A stretch of DNA of 64,000 nt from Pomphorhynchus laevis (Eukaryota; Acanthocephala; Palaeacanthocephala; Echinorhynchida; Pomphorhynchidae), in assembly GCA_012934845.2 (NCBI GenBank), contig WNNJ02003654.1, positions 1 to 64,000 of the forward strand. Reading direction: 5' to 3'. The position numbers were made by a program, and so were the translations under genes. Under the pieces are notes generated by a model that saw only the letters and a list, made by a program, of their open reading frames with translations, was not told the DNA's origin and did no database searches. Positions 12,201 through 24,292 of the stretch are shown piece by piece; the stretch's first letter is position 1; each line of letters begins with the position of its first letter.

Positions 12201-12353
12201 AAATAATTATTGTAATTGATCTAAAGGTGTACATCTCGAAATATTTGTTTCCAAAATCTGAAATATTTTTGATTTTTTATATCTTTTAGAAATCCATACG
12301 GTGCAGATTGTCCTGCCGATATTCTCCAAATTAAACAATTCAGTAGCGCGTAA
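9297..12353 (+). CDS. LRR gene A/B: nine exons ending in a cap exon
   Basis: Exons are 9368-9439, 9488-9565, 9614-9685, 9745-9816, 9863-9934, 10005-10055, 10108-10167, 10443-10514 and the terminal 12290-12353. All introns are phase 2, and joined exons have no stop until TAA at 12351. Repeats include LSGNPLKYLDLTNI, IESDIHFIKSSLD and ISNTSIPSVLIKNLTNL. The last exon reads NPYGADCPADIL, like the first part of an LRR C-terminal cap but with one of its usual cysteines missing. The frame is also open upstream of 9368 to an ATG at 9297, giving a hydrophobic start (IICSLQFIIFNLPLLF) and a 227-residue secreted protein. However 9368 has a good acceptor with a pyrimidine tract, so it may instead be internal and follow 3872. 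The exon at 10005 is short and uses a weak GTAGCC donor. Confidence 0.75.
11140..11900 (+). mobile_element. two PLE 3' tails inside the last LRR intron
   Basis: 11519-11900 starts with the final codons of the reverse transcriptase frame (WMDNK) and continues with the tail seen at 5578-5935, so it is a severely 5'-truncated copy. 11140-11345 is another tail. Around 11440-11480 the end block recurs inverted. These lie between LRR exons 10443 and 12290. Confidence 0.75.
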
Positions 12354-13360
12354 ATATTAATATTTGAACTATTTTCAAAAATACTGTTTTCTTACTAAAT
12401 TAAGTCAAAATATTTGTTATCTTGAAATATAAATTCACCAAATAGTATGATGATATAAATAAGATTTTTTCAAATAGTATATTAAAAATAATATAGTGTT
12501 ACATAAATATTTCCAAAATTTTAAAATACTAATTTGTTTCTCCTAATATAATTATGAAAATATAATTAAATATCACGATTTTCAATATTTTAAAGTTAAA
12601 AGAATAGGTTTCTTACTAAACTAAATCAATATCTTTGATAAATTTAAATAAATACATCAAATAGTATGATTATATAATTAATATATTATATCAAGTAGTA
12701 TATCAAATATGTTTATATTAATAGTATCATATAAATATTTGCTAAATTTTAAAATTCTGATTTGATTTCAATCGCATAACTTTTGAATAACAATTTCAAA
12801 TATTTGAAGGTAAAAGCTATAATGTTTACATATAAATGTACGGTTATTAGCCTATTTAAAGGAGCTTATCGATTATATAAGTGCGTTATTAATGAGATAT
12901 TAATATAAATAAACAGTAAAATATGTTTGGTTATTAAGATTTTGCCATTAATATATTGCCGTATAATGAATTTCATTTAGCAATAAATTTGCCCGATATA
13001 AAGATGTTGCCAGTATAATGAATTGTTGTATAATAATTTTTATTTAGCAATATTTTTAATTTATATAAAATATAACATGACTCTAGATTAACTGATTTAT
13101 TGTATTTTCAAATCGACCACGTCTCAAAATCAACAAGCACTATGATCTGACTTAAATATGGAGTGAACTGCTCTACGATTATATGAAATATTACAATTAA
13201 AATTCACAAATAACAATATTAGTCGTTTTGACAAAAACACTTTTTCTTGATAATATCACATTTTGTGCAATGATTAGTGCCCGAAAGAAATATGCTTCCC
13301 CAACTGAAACTAATTCGATATTAATTCATTAGTGTTATATAATCTGCATAGCATAAGGCA
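12354..13360. other. AT-rich stretch between LRR gene bodies
   Basis: No exon, signal-peptide exon or mobile element was recognised. If the second LRR body is a separate gene, its first exon should lie here or near 14 kb, but I could not identify it. Confidence 0.4.
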
Positions 13361-13365
13361 CTACA

Positions 13366-13540
13366 ACTGTTTTCATTAAGCATATATTCAAATTGTACTT
13401 GAGTGCATCTGTGAGCTGAAATTTTTCTTATAGTGGTACGAATTGGGCACTACAACTGTTTTCATTAAGCATATATTCAAATTGTACTTGAGTGCATCAG
13501 TGAGCTGAAATTTTTCTGATAATGGCACGATATTATCCTC
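13366..13540. repeat. tandem duplication of about 88 bp
   Basis: The unit containing CACTACAACTGTTTTCATT and TGTGAGCTGAAATTTTTC occurs twice, at about 13360-13440 and 13448-13530. It adjoins the tail of the SINE to its right. Confidence 0.8.
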
Positions 13541-13740
13541 ACAAGTATTGACCTTGTTTTTAATACAGCAGGACGCTACTAATCAGTCTGGGTGGGTCTC
13601 ATCAGCTGCTGACCCAGACCTACATTTCACGTTTCGACCCTTGTTATCTGCTTTCTCCGTACACTGATGCTGATCGGATTTGAACTCTGGACGTCTGTAT
13701 CGCGATTCAACGTTACATCCACTAGGCTGGCTGCTCCAGT
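13540..13740 (-). mobile_element. tRNA-derived SINE
   Basis: Read on the minus strand, a tRNA-like head starts near 13738 with an A-box-like AGCCTAGTGG and, about 40 nt on, a B-box-like AGTTCAAATCC (13677-13687), the internal polymerase III promoter of tRNA genes. The body carries GGGTCGAAACGTG and CTGATGAGACCC. The same body occurs twice, inverted, at 50976-51235. SINEs depend on a LINE for mobility; the partner is not obvious. Confidence 0.7.
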
Positions 13741-13999
13741 GATATAATTTTACACAATATAAATATTATTATTTATTTATATATCGAATAAATTACACAG
13801 ACCCAATTATCTGATTTGATTTAAAATATTTGACGAATTGCGGATTAATATCAAAATTTAACCCTAAGATATACATTTATATATATTACCTTTATTACTC
13901 AAATTCGAAGTAATGATCGAAAATTGCATTGTAATGTCCTGATGATGATCGCAGTAATTTTTAAATTTAAAATTTAAAAATTTTAATTTTTTTACATTG

Positions 14000-14128
14000 A
14001 CTTCTCTCGATTCGTTTAATCGAGAGAAGTTTAATTATTATTAATTATTATTAATAATAAATATTAAATAATTATTTAATTATTCGTTTAATCCATATTT
14101 ATTGGCTTAAGAAAAACCAATAAATATG
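14000..14128. repeat. two perfect short hairpins
   Basis: 14000-14030 has 13-bp perfect arms around a 5-nt loop. 14094-14128 has 12-bp perfect arms around 11 nt. Both lie in otherwise low-complexity AT DNA. Confidence 0.8.
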
Positions 14129-14635
14129 ACGAAATTTAATGAAATATTTAAAGAAATATTTAAGTATTTAAATATTTTAAATATTTAAAATGAATAATGA
14201 AATTATTAAATACTTAATTTGCAAAAGTAGCAATAAATTCTTAAGAATTATGTTTATATGTTGTATAAACATATATAACATACATTGAACATACACTGTA
14301 CATACTGATAATCGAATTTGTCACGATGTGATGCATAATTATTTTGCCAAATACTTAAGAGTACACAGTATGTATACAGTGACAAACAATTGATTTTGCA
14401 GTAATTAAAATTTATTAATTAATAAATTATAATTATTTATTAATTAATTATTAATTTATTAATTTATTATTAATTAATTACAAATTACTATTTTTCGATA
14501 AAATGAGAATGATATTCTGATTCAACTTAACCGGCGTTCTGTATTTGTAATAATAGACTTTGTATACGGAAAAACGTATTTTATTATTAATATTTGATTT
14601 ATAAAACGTATTTTATTTATAATATTAGTTATATT

Positions 14636-14669
14636 TTTTTCATTGCATATTATAATATGCAATGAAAAA
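14636..14669. repeat. 34-nt perfect palindrome
   Basis: Arms of 17 nt with no loop, centred on TTA|TAA and containing CATTGCATATTA and its complement. Confidence 0.85.
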
Positions 14670-14730
14670 TCATTTTCAAATGTAGAGTGAACTTAAAAAA
14701 TATTATTTTTTATTGTTTTTACACTTTCAG

Positions 14731-16439
14731 GCAAATGTCATCGTCCTATAATGTGACAACTCCATTTCATCTAATGCTGCCGTGCTTAACTAAATTGTAA
14801 ATGAAATTCCTAAACTATAATCGTTTAATTTAAAATATTTGTATTATCATTAAGTTCTTAATTTGATTGTCAATTTGCATAAGTACATACTTTGCTTTAC
14901 GCAATGTATATTATATGCGTCTCGAAATGCATGCATAAAATACAGTCGAAATCCATCACGTAATCAAATTTTCATATCGATTATGTCAAGGAAAGCGATT
15001 GTGGTATTATAAATGATAATGTCACTTGGAAATACTCACTATTGACCGTTTGATAAGCGTTTGATTGCAACTGTCTCAATCCTTCGTTGATATAATCTTC
15101 TTTATTAAGAATGACTATCTTACTTCCTTTATCTGCGGGCAATATTAGAATATCGTTGTTGTTGCGTAATTCATTAAAAGCCGCTCTTAGGAAAACTAAA
15201 GGAGTTTCTTGATGGTCTTAATAATGGATCAGAACTTAACTTCACGAGCAACGTAATAAATGATGCTACTATGATTAGTTTTCTAGACGTCAGGCTGACT
15301 AAAACATCATCAAATTCTTGGGAAACTTCTGTCTTTCGCAAGTTCGAAGATACTCGTGATCTGATTCATGCAAGCAGTGCGCATCATTCTAAAGTAAAAC
15401 GATTATTAATACGGAATGAGGCAATTAGAACAAAGAAAATCTGTTCAAATAATGTTATTTTCGAACGCTGCCTTCAAAATCTGCATAAAGAATTTATTGA
15501 TCGCGGATACACGCCTATATATAAATATACAGTTTAATGACGTAAGAAAAATGGATCGTTCTAAACTTCTATTAGTCAAAAACAAGGAAGCTGTAGAAAC
15601 ACTAAATGCCTTCCACACAGTGATAGACTACCATCCTGCCCTAGCAAATATCCAGTCTGATATAAACAGATCGATCAAATCCGCCCAACTGACAGATTTC
15701 CGTCATCCAAAGGTCGGGTTTAGAACAACTTGTAACCTACAAAGTCTACTAAAATACAAGAAACAAAAAGAAAGAATAAGTATACCTTGTATGGATAAAC
15801 GTTGCAAATGTTATTCTGAAATGAAGACCTCACAGTTTTTTTCCGGGGCTACAACTGGCATGCAATATTCTACAGATGATGAATATACTTGCAAATCCAA
15901 AAATATCGTCTATCTGTGTGAATGTACTCGTTGCCATCAACAATATGTAGGAGAAACATCAGAACAAATGAACGTCTGATCAAATAACATACGCGCAGAT
16001 ATAAAGAAAAAGCGTATAGGACGCGACGGTGCGGCAACACATACCATCACGAACGCTGATCACACAATGCAAGTTACCATCATACGAGGTGGATTTGCCA
16101 ACGATGCAAAACGTAAGCAGTGTGAACAGCAGTGGATTGCTCAATTAATGTGTGATACAACACTAAACACACATCACAGAAGCCGACTTCCATGATTAAG
16201 CGTATATAACGACAAAATCGGCGTGTAAGCAGTAGTACACAAATATAACTGACGAAGACTTCAGTGAGAAGTCGAAAGCTTTTGTTAATAAATATTTGTG
16301 TAAATATACAATAATTGTCCTTCTTTTCTTCGGTTAATATTCAATTTAATATAATGAAAGCGTCCTACAACGGATCCCGAAAGCATTGTTACACCACCTC
16401 TAGGTATCTTCATTTCGAGATACTGTCATATATTCCATG

Positions 16440-16515
<76 letters not shown>

Positions 16516-19500
16516 TGGACTTCGTCGTGAACCAAAGTCAAGTCTACTAAGGAACATAATTTGGTATATCAATTATATAATATATTTTGTTAAATAGATA
16601 ACTGTAACTATTTTCTCAGATAAAATCTTTTTAGAGTTATAGAACACTATGAAGACATTTGAGAGATATCCGATATTTATTTCCTTGATTCGTATAATCT
16701 TGTATGTAAAAAATTTGTTACAATCTGGATAGCTAATAATTTGTAATAATTAATTCATCATTTACTAAACAATTTGAAACAAAATACATCATTTAATAAT
16801 TTCCTATACAAGTATACTATTTCAAACTATTTATCATAATATAATATTTAATAATATTACTATTTAATATAAATATAAAATTTATATTTATTAATTTTTA
16901 TTTTTTAGTGAAGAATTGTTTATTTCCGTTTTAAAAATTAATTATTAATTAACATTTTAATTTTATAAAATTTTTATAAATCAATTGTTAAGTTAAGTAA
17001 ACAATTATATTGCGAAGTTTCCTAAACGTTCCTCTGAGTGCCATACGAAAATTTGTTTGAAAAATAATAGGAAATTATAATTATAAATAATTATTAAAAA
17101 TTATGATAATTAATTAATCATTGTTGATTTTAATAATACTCTTATTGTGTAAACTCATTACGAAAGAATAAAATGTAATTTAATTATCGTTCAAAACAAA
17201 TTACATAGCACTATTCAATATCCAATAATATTTCTTATATTTATTAAAAGTACTGACTATACTTGATCGACTGAAAAGTCGATCAAGTATAATTGACGTA
17301 TAAATTAATAATCTGTAGAAATTCAAGATTTTTACAGTTTTTTAATATTCTAAAGGATTAAATTTCGTATTTAAAATAAATGTTGATGCATCATCATTGT
17401 AATAAGTTAAATTTTTACATAGGAATTTAAAGGGTTAAAATTTAATAAAATTTACAATATAATTTTGATTAAAATTTTAAATTTAATTAAGAATTAATAG
17501 AATTGATTTTGGTGTGTATTCGTAAATAAGATAGAAGAATAATATCATTTTATTATTTCACAAATTTTAGACTTCATTGATTTCTCCTCTGAATTGTAAT
17601 GTTTTATCATAATAATGAATTTTATATTTAAATAAGTGAACATATAAGAAACTAACAAGTACTCTGTTTCGTAAAATTGTATAAAAATATAAAATTCGTA
17701 TTTAGTTGGTTTTTTTGATGCATGCACGCTACGATAAAGTAGTTGTATTTCTATGAATTATTGAAACTTTATCATTTGTATTAAATTAATAAGATTTTTA
17801 TTTTTGATTTTTGCAATGATTTCCTATACAATTATATTACCGCTTAATATCTAATAAATAGAAATAATAAAAACAATAGATATTACTTATTATTATATTT
17901 AATAGTCATTATTGAACGATAAATTGATATTTACCTTAAAATTGTCATAGAGAACATGCAATTTGATTATTTGTGATTTTTTCAATGTATTAATTTCAGA
18001 ATGATTTTTGATACTCTATGTTATCACCTTTAAATTAGATCAATAAGAAATGGGATGATTACATACAACAGAATTCCACACTTCCGTTTCCTTAGCAAAC
18101 TTCAGATATTGTAAGTTGATTGTTTATATTTTCTTAATTGTGAAGGCGAAAGTTTAAACAATCACTTTTTCTTTTAATATTTTAGTAAGTTTCATATATT
18201 TCAAAATTTAAAATTTCTAATTTTGTTTAAAATGTTACGAAGACTTCAATTGATTTTTGCTTCAAAATAGACATTTGCAAAATATCACAAGTGTGCACAG
18301 TGACATATTTGGCTTTGTGCCGTATCTTCAAAGAATGTAAGTGCACCGTTTATCCGTAATTTTTTGTAATGTTTCAATAAATTTTTAATACATTTTTTGC
18401 ATAATTTGCAATAATATGTTCTGATTTTGCGATGGTATTTTATGTTTTGACTTTTCTTCCATAGCAAAATAATTGAATGCAGTTTGATTAACGACTCGAT
18501 CGACCTATCCAATAAAGGCCACCTGCATGAAATGTGAGTATTTGCAAACGTTTTATGAGCATCAATTATAATTAACTGTTTGTTATTTACGTTTTGTACT
18601 ACGCATCAATGAATATCGTTTAACTGTCGTGTCATATTGGGCATTGTTTTATAAATTATGAAAATAATGTTTTTGAACATAAATTTCATGTGTAAACTTC
18701 AAATTGCATTAAAATAAAATATTTTTTACAAATGACTATAATATCCTGCCAATTTCTATTCTGATTGAAGGAATCGGGAGACTTAGACAGCATTAAATTT
18801 AGAATATAAACGTGAAAATGCTTTCATGTTTCGTGATTTATTAATTAAATGTATCATTACTAATATTAGTTATATCGATAACTAATTAACATAATATAAT
18901 AGTTATACTAGTTATATACTATAATATAAGTTATAATAATATAACATGATTATTAATTTTAATTAATTTTAAATATCGTTTATATCAATTGTCGCCAACT
19001 GTCGATTACATTATTTTGGATTTTTAATAAAAGAAATGCTCGTATTTACAGCACTCGATAGTGAACGTATGTTTTGCGCCTTTTTAGAAGTTAATTGTTA
19101 AAATATTATAGTATTCTGATTGAAGGAATCGGGAAGACTCAAGCAGCATAAACTGACTCTAGGCTGTTTTGACTTTCGAGTATCATCAGTAGGGGGCGCT
19201 GCACAACTAGATTAAGGTGCATCAACCCTAGACAGCTCAATAAGTCCTTCTAGTACACATAGCCATGTACTAGGAATTAGCATAGGTGAGAGTATTCATC
19301 ACAAAATATTCATTCATCAGGAGCTAACAATTAAAGCACTCTTATCGAGCGCATACACTAATCTTCTTCATTGCTGGTGGTAATGATATAAATGTATTAC
19401 TTTTCCCGACAATTTCTATGCTGATTGAAGGAATCGGGAAGACTTAGACAGCATTAACTGACTCTATGCTGTTTCGACTTTTGAGTATCATGAGTAGGGG

Positions 19501-20805
19501 CTGCTGCACAACTGGATTGAAGTATAGTACCCCTAACAGCTTAATGAGTCCTAGTACACGTCCATGTACTAAGAATAAACACGGGTGAAAGTATTTATCA
19601 CGAATAATTCGCTCACCAGATTTAAAATTATTCTTAAAATATCATTACAAATAATATCTGATTCGATATTTCACCATATCAAGTGTAGACAATATCAAGT
19701 AAACAATATCAAGTTTAGTTGTGATGTAAAGAATACAATTTTACTGCATCCCATAATTAAGTATTTATAGAATACTTAATTATAGAATATTATCCTTCAT
19801 TAAGTATTTGCACCGTATTATTTATATAACAGAAACAGTCTCCTAGCTTTTTGTTAATTATTTATAGAAGTAATGGTTGAAAATAACTGATTGGTGATAG
19901 AAAAACGTGATTGTTTCCGTGTAAACGCTCGCTATCCAAATAATAAAGTAATTATCAATCTAAATTGAGTTATTAAGTCAAGTTCCAAATTCACATATCT
20001 TAAAGAAATCGCAAAGATATTAAAGGCCTATCAGTTCGGTTAAATTAATAGTGCTTAGGCTTAAGGTTTGACGCTTTCGTCGTGAATATTGTATAAATAA
20101 CAGCAGTTATATTTAACTATATGTTATCTAAGTGATGTACAACGCCTCAATGAATATCGTTTAACTGTCGTGTCTTATAGCGCAATGTTTTATAAATTAT
20201 GAAAATAATGTTTTTGAACATAAATTTCATGTTTAAACTTCAAATTGTAATTAATAATTTCGTTTTAATCAATTAACCTCTGATTTGATATTTCCTCTAA
20301 ACGAATTATTTAAAATTCGATCTCAAGTATTATCTAAAGAATACAATTTAACCACATCCCACAATTATGTGAAACTATAAAATGAATTGATGATTATTGA
20401 GTTCAGTTTCAACCCATGCTTAAAATATAAATTGTATACATGAACATCATTATTGTGCAATAAATAAAAAAATTGAATTAATATTAGAATTCTGCATAAA
20501 ACAGCCGTCAACTTCCAACCGGAAAAGTTCTGCTCCGGTAATATACTTCTAAAAACTCTGTAAGAAAACAAATCAGATGATGTAAAACAAAACTATTATT
20601 GATCTTATTAGTAACATCAGCTCAGGAGGGATTACAAAATTACCACGCACGCTGTTCAAACATTGTTCGCAGCTGACAAACCTGTAGGTTCGAAGCACTA
20701 ATTATATGCTATAATCAATTTTTTACTTAGAATTCTGTCGTCTAATGAAATTAGACAAATTGATAGCTATTTTGGCGGATTTTATAATTACAATTTACAG
20801 CTATT
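14731..20805 (+). CDS. LRR gene C, exons of the 5' half
   Basis: Exons are 14731-14796, 18039-18110, 18271-18336, 18465-18533, 20488-20559, 20612-20683 and 20731-20805 (66-75 nt). All have AG before, GT after (GTAAGT, GTAAAT, GTGAGT, GTAAGA or GTAGGT) and phase 2 boundaries. Repeats include NGMITYNRIPHFRFLSKLQI, SSGGITKLPRTLFKHCSQL and SSNEIRQIDSYF. Junction codons have no stop. Introns range from about 50 nt to more than 3 kb and hold a PLE, (AT)n and dispersed repeats. The body continues in frame through 23521, 33177, 33303 and 33740 to the cap exon at 35936. No signal-peptide exon was found, so the N-terminus is missing or the array is one very long gene with the earlier exons. Confidence 0.7.
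14995..15195 (-). mobile_element. PLE N-terminal fragment, inverted
   Basis: The minus strand encodes LRNNNDILILPADKGSKIVI and LNKEDYINEGLRQL, the conserved N-terminal PLE segment before the reverse transcriptase. It abuts the plus-strand C-terminal piece at about 15195, so the two halves are head to head. Confidence 0.75.
15196..16200 (+). mobile_element. PLE C-terminal part with GIY-YIG endonuclease
   Basis: 15271-15537 encodes the reverse transcriptase thumb (MISFLDVRLTKTSSNSWETS, then SSAHHSKVKRLLI). A shifted frame, 15416-15979, continues with the linker (KVGFRTTCNLQSLL), a cysteine cluster (CMDKRCKC) and the start of the endonuclease: IVYLCECTRCHQQYVGETS. After a stop codon the rest of that domain follows (GAATHTI, QCEQQWIAQL). 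The catalytic core of the reverse transcriptase is absent. This is a different family from the copy at 4546, which has no endonuclease. The copy is broken by truncation, at least one frameshift and one stop. Confidence 0.85.
16236..16302 (+). ncRNA. hammerhead-type ribozyme motif in PLE 3' end
   Basis: Eleven perfect closing pairs (16236-16246 with 16292-16302) form stem I. The core is CUGACGA (16249-16255), a six-pair stem II GACUUC/GAAGUC (16257-16273), GAAA (16274-16277), a short stem III with UUUU loop and cleavage triplet UUA. An extra A separates core and stem II, and bases next to the core in stem I are unpaired. Hammerheads of this form are known from PLEs. Whether it still cleaves is not shown. 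Confidence 0.65.
16442..16514. repeat. (AT)n microsatellite
   Basis: About 73 bp of uninterrupted AT, 140 bp downstream of the PLE ribozyme motif. The 71-residue frame across it is an artefact. Confidence 0.95.
17258..17291. repeat. perfect 15-bp hairpin with GAAA loop
   Basis: TATACTTGATCGACT and its exact complement flank GAAA. It lies in AT-rich DNA between LRR exons. Confidence 0.85.
18757..19615 (-). repeat. dispersed repeat, two copies and a stub, with hammerhead-like core
   Basis: Copies of about 200 bp lie at 19113-19330 and 19407-19615, with a short piece at 18757-18800. On the minus strand copy 19440-19495 reads CTCATGA, a small hairpin, then GAAAC, then a seven-pair stem (ACAGCAT/ATGCTGT) ending GUC. 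In the other copy CTGATGA is intact but GAAA has become AAAA. Taken together the family seems to have carried CUGAUGA, GAAA and a GUC site, all hammerhead hallmarks. Stem I is not evident. Confidence 0.5.
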
Positions 20806-21624
20806 GTAAGTGAATTAAGAGCAAACTGGCACGATTTCATATAAAATGATATCAAATGTAAAGAAACAATACGCAGTATTTTTATTTAATTTCATTTTAA
20901 GCATTCAAAAAATATTTTATTAATCAAATATATATATGTGAAAAATACCTCACTTCCGGAATTTTGAATCGTTAGTCTGCTGCAACTAAAATTTAAATCC
21001 TTAAAAGTTTAAATAGAATATCCTATCTTCAGCGATTAACATTAAAACTATTCACTTAAACTATTCTATTTCTATTTTCTTGATAGTTTAATTTTTGATA
21101 AATTCATAACGTAATTTTAATTGAAATTCACAAATACTTTTGTTTGCTTTGAATGTTAACTGCTATAATTTCTAATAGTCAAAACGCATAGTATTGAACG
21201 CTCACCTTTTGAATTGTCTACTAATAATTTATTGAGTTAATATCTTCATCGTTAAATAAAGTAGATGTTATAGATAATTCAAATACCGTCAACTTTCAAA
21301 ATGTGAAAGCTGACGGAATGAGCGTTTTAAAAGCATATTTTACCAGCTTTCAAAATGTGAAATAACAATTTATTGGTTAAAAAAATAAAAGGTGCTTTGT
21401 TCGATTGATATACACAAATTCCCTTGTTTGCTTTTAATATTAACCGCTATAATTTCTAACAGTCAACACGCTTAGTATTGATCGGAATTAGCTAAATTGA
21501 ATTGATTTGTTTTTATCGACTTTTAAATTATCCATTAAACATAACATTTAAATGAAGTAGATGGGATATCAAATACAAATAACGTATTTATATTGACAGA
21601 TATATACTTATTGTTTAAAAATGT

Positions 21625-21696
21625 CTAGTGTTTGATCTAAAATTGATCTACAGTTGATCTAAAATTCGTAGAAAGATGTATACTTCAACGCAAAAT
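21625..21696 (+). pseudogene. decayed copy of LRR exon 23521-23592
   Basis: The 3' half matches the intact exon and keeps frame (DLKFVERCIL against DLKFVEKCIL) and the GTAAGT donor. The 5' half has lost bases and gains a stop in frame. Confidence 0.6.
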
Positions 21697-23520
21697 GTAA
21701 GTTTGTTTTCAAAGGAAATTTGTGAAGAACAGTTAACTAATTATTTACTTTATATTTTCTAGATATTGTGTTTGTAAATACGAAATAATTGATTTTATGT
21801 ATAATAGAAACGGAATGTTTAATTGAATGTATTCGATATTTTAATTGAAATAAATTTACGTCTCATTCCTCAACTTGATTGCGTATGATGAAATACAAAT
21901 ATGACGTTGGAAAATGTATGCGCTAAGAATATACAACACTCTTTAAATAAATGGTGGATAAAGTAGACTGCTATTCAAGTTCCCAGATAGAAGGTGAAAT
22001 GCTTAACGGAGATTTCCACGCTTTCTTCATAACTATAGAAGCTTATCAAGAATACATATTAGTCAAATTTTATTTATACTTGCAATGATTACGATAACGA
22101 ATGAATCCAGTTGCCTGCACAATGGACGTTAATGTACGCAGATGAGATAATGCAGACATATGTTGATGCAAACGAGCCGAAAAGGCACCTAAAGTACGAT
22201 GATGATATATATACCTCTATTAGATATAGCATATTTTGGTATATCCATGGCTACAAATCGTAGTGTATGACGTGTATTTACTACCATGTCTAACTCAGTT
22301 CGGGCAAAGTAGCTTTCCTCAACTTATTTCATCTGGGATAATAAATTATCCGAAAGCACAAGGCAAACATATACATCACAGTATAGTGTAGATTGATAGG
22401 TTGCAATAAAATGAACACTTTGAAAACTCAGTATAATAAAAATCTTTACGCTGTCATATATAGGAGGCAACATCGTGCATAACTATCTTCACGACGGATC
22501 CATGAAAGATTAAAATGCGCCCATTGAATAACGTTACGATCAGTAGCTTTATTGTGTCGAGTATATATGAAGACAAGCAGGAAAGCATTCAAATGATATC
22601 ATCAAAGCGAAATCTGCTATTTAATTGACAAAACTGAGGCGTTTATCGTTCTTACCGTGTGAAACTACTAAATTAAATACTACTATTGACAGATTTAAAT
22701 GAATTTTAAAAATGAATATGAAATTTTCTTTTATAAAAAATAATTTTTATTTTCTTTTCACACATTTAGAATTCAACGATATTTTGTTTAATAGATATGA
22801 GTCATTAATATTAACCAAATATTATTGTTTAATAACTATTTGTGAAATCCATTATCAAAAAATTAATTACTATTTATTTCTATTTTCATTTTATAAAATG
22901 TAATTCGATGTTTTTAATGAACTCTAATTGTAAGAAAAAGTAAAAATGCGGTATCTTGCATAAACCTTATTGAAAAGAATATAGTACGAGCAATATAGTT
23001 GATTCGAATAAAGCTTTGAAATAAGAAACCTGCTCAGGTTTCGTCCATACTTCCCAGAATGTGTGTATTGTAAAAGTAAATATATTAATTTTGAGTCGAT
23101 ACATTATATGTTAGGCTGGAGATTATATAATAAAACAAATTTTGTGTTTGGCATAAAAAATAAACCGCTGTAATTTCTATAAATCAAAACACTTAGTATT
23201 GAGAAAAATGATTTTTTTATCACTTTTAAAATGTCAAATAAAATTTAATGATTTAAAAATCTAAAGATGTTCTTTCAATTGAAATGCACAATGATCTTTT
23301 GTTTGCTTTTAATATTAACCGCTATAATTTCTAATAGTCAACACGCTTAGTATTGATCGGAATTAGCTAAATTATATTGATTTGTTTTTGCCAGCTTTCG
23401 AATTGTCGACTGGAAATTTATTGATTAAATATCTTTATCTATAAATAAAGTAGATGAGATAGATAATGCAAATAACGTATTTATATTGACAGATATATAC
23501 TCAAATGTCTCCTGTTTTAG

Positions 23521-23592
23521 AGATCTTTCAAACAATTTTATATCTACAGTTGATCTAAAATTCGTAGAGAAATGTATACTTCTTCACAAAAT
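23521..23592 (+). CDS. LRR gene C, internal exon
   Basis: A 72-nt exon after CTGTTTTAG and before GTAAGT, phase 2 at both ends. It encodes DLSNNFISTVDLKF and ends in HKI, a canonical repeat. Confidence 0.75.
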
Positions 23593-24269
23593 GTAAGTTT
23601 ACTTTTCAAAGAAAATTCATAGAGTACAATAATCTCATTATTTACTTTATATTTTATAGGAATTGTTTTTGTAAATACGAAATAATTGATTTTATTTATA
23701 ATAGAAACTAAATGTTTAATTGAATGTATTCGATATTTTAATTGAAATAAATTTACGTCTCATTCCTCAACTTGATTGTGCATGATGAAATACCAATATA
23801 ACGTTGGAAATGTATGCTCTAAGAATACACACCACTTTTTAAAGACATGATGGATTAAGTAGACTGCTATACAAGTTCCCAGAAAGGTGAACTTGCAACC
23901 ATTACGATGATGGTAGGTAGACCTCTTTTGTGCCTGTATCATAGGCGTTATTGTACCCAGATGAGATAATGCTGGCACATGTTGAAGCGATAGAACCAAA
24001 AATGCACTTTAAGTATTTAAAGCACCGCATGTTGAGGTTATTTACTTGTGAAATTTAAAACAATTCTATTGTGTTAAATTAGTTCATCGACTCTTCGAAT
24101 TGATAGTGTGTTCTTCTCAATAAAGAATGATAACCCATATTTTGATATCTCTATTGCTATAAATGTTAGTGTATGACGTGTATTTACTACGATGCCTAAC
24201 TCAGTTCGAGTAAAGTAGCTTTCCGCAACTTATTTCATCTGGGATAATAAATTATCCGAAAGCACAATA

Positions 24270-24292
24270 GAAACATATACAGCACGATATAG
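24270..24292. repeat. target-site duplication, left copy
   Basis: A 23-bp stretch starting GAAACATATACAGCAC recurs at 30318-30340 with one A/G difference. The pair brackets the LINE dimer. The empty site survives at about 22364-22386. Confidence 0.85.

Noticed and set aside
16315-16530. Open frame with a long Ile-Tyr run
   Set aside because: It is translation of the (AT)n tract; the same applies at 34530-34838 and 52790-53119.
18285-18512. 75-codon minus frame
   Set aside because: It overlaps two plus-strand LRR exons and has no support of its own.
19040-19075. Possible LRR exon before GTATGT
   Set aside because: A stop occurs in the required frame.
23760-23999. 79-codon minus frame as a gene
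   Set aside because: The duplicate at about 21850-22090 does not keep the frame, and no domain is visible.
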